Assembly: GCA_003567835.1 (NCBI GenBank)
Contig: PWYO01000348.1
Span: 1 to 11,569 of the forward strand
DNA from: Actinomycetota bacterium
GTDB lineage: Bacteria > Actinomycetota > Humimicrobiia > Humimicrobiales > Humimicrobiaceae
Reading direction: 5' to 3'
Length of the DNA: 11,569 nt
Under the pieces are notes generated by a model. That model saw only the letters and a program-made list of their open reading frames with translations. It had not been told where the DNA came from and made no database searches. The stretch's first letter is position 1. Each line of letters starts with the position of its first letter. Below, one piece after another: positions 6,878 through 11,569 of the stretch. A program made the position numbers and the translations under genes.

Positions 6878-7765
6878 CTAGATCAACCCTTTTTGTTTGA
6901 AAAAATCAGCCATTTCTTTTTTTTGCTTTTGGTTTAAAGGCTTAAGAGGCCTTCGGGGTTCCCCGCCATAATAGCCGCAGAGGCTGGCCGCATTTTTTAC
7001 CCCGCTGACTGCATTGGCCCCGGACACCTTGCTGTTTATCTGGAATAAATCCATGTGCAGGTCTTTGGCCTCCTGGATTTTTTCTTCTAGAAAAAGCGCA
7101 TACAGTTTACAGCATAACTGGGGGATGGCATTTGCCAAAGATATAATCCCTCCTACTGCGCCGCAAAGCAGCCCGGTAAAAAAGAAATTTACAGAACCTG
7201 CCAATACATGAAAATTTGCAATATCTCTGGTTGCGCTCAGGTATCCCATAAGTCCGGCCTTGGAGCTGTCTTTCATGCCCGCTATACGGGGATGGGCGGC
7301 TAGTTTTTTCACCGCTTTGGGTGAAATGTTTACCCCCCCTGTAAAACCGGGTGCATTATAGATTAAAAGAGGAATCCCTATATTGTCAGCAATTTCAGTG
7401 TAATAGCTGATCAGCACCTCATCATTGATGATTTTTTTAAAATAACTTGGGGTCAATACACTGACAAAATCAACACCAATTGACTCAGCCTGCCTGCTCA
7501 GGGCGATGGTTTCCTTGGTGGACTCGCAACCGGTGCCTGCCATGATGATTTTATCGCCTTTATGTTTGCAAAAAACCTCCAGCAGCTTTAGCTGCTCATC
7601 TCTGGTCAGACTTTTGTATTCCCCATTGGAGCCCAGGGCAAGGTGGCCGGTAATCGGAGACTGATTGAGCTTCTTTACGTTTTCCTTCAGCCTGTCATAG
7701 GCGATGTGCTCATCCTTAAATGGGGTAATGGTGGGCACAAATACCCCGCTCAGCTTTTCTTTCAT
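6878..7765 (-). CDS. DapA-superfamily aldolase, 4-hydroxy-2-oxoglutarate aldolase (HOGA)-like
   Basis: The protein has 295 residues with the class I aldolase TIM-barrel signature of the dihydrodipicolinate synthase superfamily. GVFVPTITPF opens the barrel, GSNGE (45-49) is the substrate loop, Tyr136 sits in IYNAPG, and Schiff-base Lys165 sits in GMKDSS. From memory of the family, GSNGE, the AGTGCEST segment (76-83), VLTPSYF, VLAGS, GAVGGI.SLAN and GYYGGEPRRPL resemble animal 4-hydroxy-2-oxoglutarate aldolase (HOGA1) more than true DapA. That enzyme splits 4-hydroxy-2-oxoglutarate into pyruvate and glyoxylate. I chose the ATG at 7765 because it has a GGAGGA site just upstream and overlaps the aspS stop as ATGA; an earlier in-frame start at 7843 would only extend into aspS. 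The dehydrogenase follows after 1 nt and could reduce the glyoxylate product. Other 2-keto acid aldol reactions, including DapA, remain possible. Confidence 0.85.
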   Translation of the reverse strand: MKEKLSGVFVPTITPFKDEHIAYDRLKENVKKLNQSPITGHLALGSNGEYKSLTRDEQLKLLEVFCKHKGDKIIMAGTGCESTKETIALSRQAESIGVDFVSVLTPSYFKKIINDEVLISYYTEIADNIGIPLLIYNAPGFTGGVNISPKAVKKLAAHPRIAGMKDSSKAGLMGYLSATRDIANFHVLAGSVNFFFTGLLCGAVGGIISLANAIPQLCCKLYALFLEEKIQEAKDLHMDLFQINSKVSGANAVSGVKNAASLCGYYGGEPRRPLKPLNQKQKKEMADFFKQKGLI

Positions 7766-9573
7766 TCTTCCTCCTTTAAGCTTATATGAATTTCTTCCAG
7801 TTGCCTTTGGGTGACCCCAGATGGGGAGTCGGTAAGCATGCAAACTGCAGACTGGGTCTTGGGAAAGGCGATAACATCCCGGATATTGGTCAAACTGCCC
7901 AAAATCATCACCAGCCGGTCCAGCCCCAGGGCAATTCCCCCATGCGGAGGTATGCCGTATTCCAGGGATTTTATAAAAAACCCAAAATTTTGCTCAATCA
8001 TGGGATCCGTAAAATTTAACAGCTTAAATATTTGTTTTTGTATGGCAATATCATCGATCCTCATGGAGCCCCCGCCGATCTCTTCCCCGTTTAATACAAT
8101 ATCATAGGCTTGAGATTTCACCTTTAAGGGTGCATCTTGAAGCCAGGAGATGGTTTCAGGGCTGGGGCTGGTAAAGGGATGATGCATGGGTGAGAGGCAG
8201 TTGTTTTTCTGGTCCCACTCAAACAGGGGAAAATCATAGATCCATAGGGGCTTAAAGCCCTCCCGTATCAGGTTGAGCTTTTGGGCCAACTGTTTTCGTA
8301 TGGCCCCCAGGGCATTACAGGTTGTTTTAAAATTGTCGGCCACAATCAACACCAGGCTGCCTTCCTTTAATCGAAGCTGCTCAACCATGGCTTGTATTTC
8401 GTTTTTGCCCAGAAACTTGGACACCGGGGATTGAAAATCCCGGTTGCTGTCTATCTTTCCCCAGATGAGCCCCCCGGCACCATAACTTTTTGCCATTTCT
8501 ACCAGCTGGTCAAGATCTTTTCTGCTGAACTGGTGGGCGCTGTCGCAGGCCAAGCATTTTATACAGCCATTTTTCTGCAGCACTTTTTGAAAAATTTTAA
8601 ACCCTGTGTCTTTAAACAGTGATGAAAGGTCCTGTATGGGCAACCCAAAACGCAGGTCCGGTTTATCCGTGCCGTATGTTTCCATGCTCTGCTGCCAAGT
8701 CATTTTTTCAAAAGGGGTTTGCATGTCTATGCCTATGCTGTTTTTAAATACCGCCGCCAGGAGTCCTTCAATGGTGGCCATGATATCGTCAGCATTTACA
8801 AAGGTCATCTCCATGTCAATCTGGGTAAATTCAGGCTGCCTGTCTGCCCTCAGGTCTTCATCCCGAAAACAGCGTGCGATCTGATAGACCCTGTCAAAAC
8901 CTGAAAACATCAGCGTCTGCTTAAAAAGCTGGGGTGATTGGGGAAGCGCATAGAATTTTTTAGGGTTCAGCCTGGAAGGCACCAGAAAATCACGAGCGCC
9001 TTCAGGCGTGCTTTTGGCCAGTATGGGCGTTTCGATTTCCAAAAAACCCTTGCTGTTTAAATAATTTCTTGTCTGGGCAGTTACATGGTGTCTGAGCCGC
9101 AGGTTTTTCTGCATCTGATCTGTTCTAAGATCCATATAGCGGTACCTGAGCCTGGTCATTTCTTCAACTTTTTCTCTTTCATGCAGAAGAAAGGGGGGCG
9201 TTTTTGCGCTGTTTAAGACCTGCATAGCTTCTACAGACACTTCAATTTGTCCTGTTTTTAAGTCTTGGTTGATGGTTTCCGGGCTTCTTTTGTTTACTGT
9301 TCCGGTTATTTTTAAAACATACTCTGCTCTGCATGTTTTAGCCAGGCGGTATGCTTCACTGTTCAGCGCAGGGTCAAATACCAGCTGCACGATGCCTGTA
9401 AAATCCCGCAAATCAATAAAGATGAGCTTGCCGTGGTCCCTTCTATTGTTTACCCAGCCGCATAAGCTGACTTCCCGGCCCACAAAACTTGTGTCCATCT
9501 GCCCACAAAGATTGGTTCTGTGCGCGGTCTTGTGGGCCTCATAATTGGTATTTTTGCTGATGTCAAAAGGCAT
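7762..9573 (-). CDS. aspS: Aspartyl-tRNA synthetase, bacterial type
   Basis: This class II synthetase charges tRNA-Asp in the cytoplasm; its 603 residues match the bacterial length. The N-terminal OB-fold anticodon-binding domain (about 18-125) contains CGWVNNRRDHG. The catalytic core has motif 2 FRDEDLRADRQPEF (236-249) and motif 3 GIALGLDRLVMIL (546-558), with the bacterial GAD insertion between roughly 300 and 430. His47 of RRDHG replaces the Leu seen in E. coli (RRDLG), a position linked in Pseudomonas to relaxed tRNA specificity. It may therefore be a non-discriminating enzyme that also makes Asp-tRNA-Asn for GatCAB. The GAD domain carries an unusual CIKCLAC (337-343). It starts 2 nt after the hisS stop, and its own stop overlaps the next gene's ATG by 4 nt (ATGA). 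No T-box leader is seen in front of it. Confidence 0.97.
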   Translation of the reverse strand: MPFDISKNTNYEAHKTAHRTNLCGQMDTSFVGREVSLCGWVNNRRDHGKLIFIDLRDFTGIVQLVFDPALNSEAYRLAKTCRAEYVLKITGTVNKRSPETINQDLKTGQIEVSVEAMQVLNSAKTPPFLLHEREKVEEMTRLRYRYMDLRTDQMQKNLRLRHHVTAQTRNYLNSKGFLEIETPILAKSTPEGARDFLVPSRLNPKKFYALPQSPQLFKQTLMFSGFDRVYQIARCFRDEDLRADRQPEFTQIDMEMTFVNADDIMATIEGLLAAVFKNSIGIDMQTPFEKMTWQQSMETYGTDKPDLRFGLPIQDLSSLFKDTGFKIFQKVLQKNGCIKCLACDSAHQFSRKDLDQLVEMAKSYGAGGLIWGKIDSNRDFQSPVSKFLGKNEIQAMVEQLRLKEGSLVLIVADNFKTTCNALGAIRKQLAQKLNLIREGFKPLWIYDFPLFEWDQKNNCLSPMHHPFTSPSPETISWLQDAPLKVKSQAYDIVLNGEEIGGGSMRIDDIAIQKQIFKLLNFTDPMIEQNFGFFIKSLEYGIPPHGGIALGLDRLVMILGSLTNIRDVIAFPKTQSAVCMLTDSPSGVTQRQLEEIHISLKEEE

Positions 9574-9575
9574 GT

Positions 9576-10847
9576 CTAATTTCCTCTCAGTAATGCTAAT
9601 ATTGTATCCTTTTCATTCTTCCAGTCAAACGCATGCTGCTTGAATTTTTGCATATCTTTTATGCTCACCCGGCAATTTTTAAACTCCTCTTCTCCGATAA
9701 TGGCTACAAAATCATAATGATGCTTCTGTGCCCATTTGAGTTCTTTGGAAATGTTTTTGATATTAAAATTGGTATCGCATATACATTCTTTTCTAAAAAA
9801 TTGCAGCAGCTCTAACAGATACTCGGAATATTGCTGGTCCATGGAAATCAAATAAAGGCTTTTTAGTTCTCTGGATGCGGAGGGTTTAATGCCCAGCTGC
9901 TGCATCAGCAGGCTGGTCCTGTCCAGTCCTATCGCAAACCCAATGGCAGGCAAGTCCGGGCCTCCAAACTGTTTGACCAGATCATCATAGCGCCCGCCGC
10001 CCCCCAGGGCATTCTGGGCACTGTCCAGAGCGGTAGACACCACTTCAAACACAGTCCTGCTGTAGTAGTCAAAACCGCGAACCAGGCTGTGGTCAATCTG
10101 GCAGTTGATGCCCAAAATTTTGATATACCGGCGCACCTTCTCAAAATGGTCCCTGCAGCTGCTGCAAAGGTGTTGGGATATCTTGGGACTGTCCTCTATG
10201 GCATGCCGGCAGCTTTGTCTTTTGCAGTCAAAGACCCGCAAGGGATTGGTATCCAGCCTGTGGCGGCATTCAGGGCAAAGTTTTTCCTGGTGGTGGTGAA
10301 GGAATTCCTGAAATTTTTGCGTATAGCTTTTTCTGCATAATGTGCATCCCATGCTGTTTATAAGCAGTACCAGGTCCTTAAAACCCAGACTGGAAAACAG
10401 GTCGCTGATCAGCCAGATCATCTCTGCATCCATTAAAGGATTGGCGCTGCCAATGGCTTCTGCGCCCAGCTGGAAAAATTCCCGCATTCTCCCTTTCTGC
10501 GGCCTTTCATACCGAAACATATTGCCGGCATAAAACAATTTTATAGGCAGATTTTGCGCATACAGCTTGTTTTCAACCACCGCTCTGACCACACCCGCAG
10601 TGCCTTCGGGCCGCAAGGTCAAAGACCTTTGCTTTTTATCATAAAACGTATACATTTCCTTCTGCACAATATCGGTGGCTTGACCAATGCTGCGGGAAAA
10701 AACTTCAGTATGCTCGAAAGCAGGGGTGACAATAGGGTCGTAGCAGAAACGGTTAAACAATTTCTTTGACTTTTCAAGAATAAAATTCCTGTAGGTGAGC
10801 TCTTTTCCGTATAGATCAGCAGTGCCCCTTGGAGAGTTTAGTACCAA
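9576..10847 (-). CDS. hisS: Histidyl-tRNA synthetase
   Basis: This class II synthetase charges tRNA-His; its 423 residues are typical of bacteria. Landmarks are the N-terminal NSPRGTADL, motif 2 FRYERPQKGRMREFFQ (111-126), the histidine-specific LVRGFDYYSRTVFE (255-268), the Gly-rich GGGGRYDD (282-289) and motif 3 AIGFAIGLDR (301-310). A C-terminal anticodon-binding domain runs from about 328. The start is TTG at 10847. The reading frame has a stop two codons earlier, and six residues before PRGT match the family start, so no ATG alternative exists. The insertion domain carries eight cysteines in four pairs (168/171, 191/194, 208/213, 228/231), a pattern I associate with clostridial HisRS. 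It begins 6 nt after the MBL hydrolase stop and ends 2 nt before aspS. Confidence 0.97.
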   Translation of the reverse strand: MVLNSPRGTADLYGKELTYRNFILEKSKKLFNRFCYDPIVTPAFEHTEVFSRSIGQATDIVQKEMYTFYDKKQRSLTLRPEGTAGVVRAVVENKLYAQNLPIKLFYAGNMFRYERPQKGRMREFFQLGAEAIGSANPLMDAEMIWLISDLFSSLGFKDLVLLINSMGCTLCRKSYTQKFQEFLHHHQEKLCPECRHRLDTNPLRVFDCKRQSCRHAIEDSPKISQHLCSSCRDHFEKVRRYIKILGINCQIDHSLVRGFDYYSRTVFEVVSTALDSAQNALGGGGRYDDLVKQFGGPDLPAIGFAIGLDRTSLLMQQLGIKPSASRELKSLYLISMDQQYSEYLLELLQFFRKECICDTNFNIKNISKELKWAQKHHYDFVAIIGEEEFKNCRVSIKDMQKFKQHAFDWKNEKDTILALLRGN

Positions 10848-10853
10848 AACAAA

Positions 10854-11489
10854 TCACTGATCCTTACCTAGAAAGTCATCGCTTAGATAATAATTGGCGT
10901 CCAATTCATGCCCGAGCACGGTCTGCTGGCCGTGTCCGGGATATAGGTTCAGATTTTTATCCATTTTTCTTATCTTAGTTAAAGATTTTTTGATCTCTGC
11001 CAAGTTGCCTCCGGGCAAATCAGTCCTGCCAACGGCTCCCTGAAACAATAGGTCTCCGCAAAACAGGTATGCCCCGGCTTTGATGGTCACACTACCCGGG
11101 GTATGGCCCGGGGTATGGAAAATTTCCAGTCCCAGGTCAGAAAGACGGGACTTTGTGTTTTGGTCAATAAGCTGGTATGCGGATATAGAAAAAAGGCTGC
11201 CCCCAAAAGCTGCAGACATATTGATCTCCGGATTGGTTACGGTGTCCTTTTCCAGGGGATGGATATAAAAAGGAATCTCGTATTGGCCGGCCACCTCGGG
11301 CACAGCCCCGATATGGTCGTAGTGGCCGTGGGTGTTTACCACCATCAGGGGATTGATTCTCTTGCTTTCCAGATATTCTATTATTTTCTGTCCGTCTGCG
11401 CCGGGATCGATGATGATGCATTTGGCGTCAAACTGAAGTATGTAGCAATTGACCCCAAAAAAGCCCAGCTGAAGTGTTTTAATTTCCAA
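10854..11489 (-). CDS. MBL-fold metal-dependent hydrolase (glyoxalase II-like)
   Basis: This 211-residue cytoplasmic hydrolase belongs to the metallo-beta-lactamase superfamily. Metal ligands are visible as THGHYDH (His54, His56, Asp58, His59), His129 in HTPGHTPGS, Asp146 in CGDLLF and His186 in PGHG, so the two-metal site is complete. The overall layout resembles the short glyoxalase II-like proteins commonly found between relA/dtd and hisS in clostridia. The true substrate is generally unknown; thioester hydrolysis is the usual guess. The start is TTG at 11489, with an upstream in-frame stop four codons earlier and only a weak AGAAAG ribosome site. The gene begins 2 nt after the relA stop, which suggests coupled translation, and ends 6 nt before hisS. 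Confidence 0.92.
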   Translation of the reverse strand: MEIKTLQLGFFGVNCYILQFDAKCIIIDPGADGQKIIEYLESKRINPLMVVNTHGHYDHIGAVPEVAGQYEIPFYIHPLEKDTVTNPEINMSAAFGGSLFSISAYQLIDQNTKSRLSDLGLEIFHTPGHTPGSVTIKAGAYLFCGDLLFQGAVGRTDLPGGNLAEIKKSLTKIRKMDKNLNLYPGHGQQTVLGHELDANYYLSDDFLGKDQ

Positions 11490-11491
11490 AT

Positions 11492-11569
11492 CTACTTTCT
11501 AGGTACGATTCTAAAAACATCATAGATAGAATCTATTTGTCTAAGGTTTTTAATAACATCCTTTAATAT
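11492..11569 (-). CDS. relA: C-terminal end of a RelA/SpoT-type (p)ppGpp synthetase/hydrolase (partial)
   Basis: The minus strand from the window edge to the TAG at 11492-11494 encodes 25 residues, ending in SIYDVFRIVPRK. The stretch VIKNLRQIDSIYDVFRI looks like the last strand and helix of the ACT domain that closes RelA/SpoT proteins, where I recall endings such as L..I.GV.DVYRV. This, plus the well-known clostridial order relA - (dtd) - MBL hydrolase - hisS - aspS, supports the call. Only the tail is in the window, so another ACT-domain protein cannot be excluded. The downstream TTG start lies 2 nt after this stop. Confidence 0.7.
   Translation of the reverse strand: MLKDVIKNLRQIDSIYDVFRIVPRK

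Noticed and set aside
6500..6937. 145-codon plus-strand open frame
   Set aside because: Antisense to the SerA-like dehydrogenase and the end of the aldolase; its sequence looks like reversed codon structure, with no motif.
7766..7843. Upstream in-frame start (ATG at 7843) for the HOGA-like aldolase
   Set aside because: It would add 26 residues not found in the family and overlap aspS by about 80 nt; the ATG at 7765 has a GGAGGA site directly upstream.
9574..10853. T-box leader for hisS or aspS
   Set aside because: The gaps before both genes are only 2-6 nt, so no leader can exist here.
11103..11525. 140-codon plus-strand open frame
   Set aside because: Antisense to the MBL hydrolase, whose complete metal site proves the minus-strand frame.

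Overview
All recognisable genes in this 11.6 kb window lie on the minus strand, so the biological reading order runs from the right edge (11569) to the left edge (1). Moderate base composition, AGGAGG-type ribosome binding sites, two TTG starts and the order relA - metallo-beta-lactamase hydrolase - hisS - aspS all point to a clostridia-like Bacillota (Firmicutes) bacterium. This placement is inferred from synteny and protein character only. There are no RNA genes, insertion sequences or CRISPR arrays that I can support.

Right part (11569 to about 5911): a housekeeping run made of the last 25 codons of a RelA/SpoT-type (p)ppGpp enzyme, an MBL-fold (glyoxalase II-like) hydrolase, histidyl-tRNA synthetase and aspartyl-tRNA synthetase. 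It continues without a gap into two metabolic genes: a DapA-superfamily aldolase most like 4-hydroxy-2-oxoglutarate aldolase, whose ATG overlaps the aspS stop (ATGA), and a SerA-like D-2-hydroxyacid dehydrogenase without an ACT domain. Gaps of 1-6 nt or overlaps suggest one transcript.

Control region (5624-5910): it holds a possible terminator for the upstream run, three helically phased TGCCTA repeats, and a strong sigma-A-type promoter (TTGACA-N18-TACAAT). The -10 end and predicted start of that promoter are covered by a perfect 25-bp palindrome containing TGGT-nnn-ACCA, the classical FadR/GntR operator core.

Left part (5623 to 1): a FadR/GntR-FCD regulator (probably autoregulated), an L-fucose/L-arabinose isomerase-like protein, an NAD(P) aldehyde dehydrogenase, then a hairpin and a second promoter, a second D-2-hydroxyacid dehydrogenase and a second DapA-superfamily aldolase that runs off the window. 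Together these look like an inducible catabolic cassette for a sugar or sugar acid: isomerisation, aldol cleavage of a 2-keto acid to pyruvate plus an aldehyde, aldehyde oxidation, and redox at a 2-hydroxy/2-keto acid. No kinase, dehydratase or transporter is visible, so the substrate cannot be named. The most distinctive points are the regulator/operator architecture, the mirrored pair of aldolase plus 2-hydroxyacid dehydrogenase modules, and translational coupling of aspS to a catabolic aldolase.
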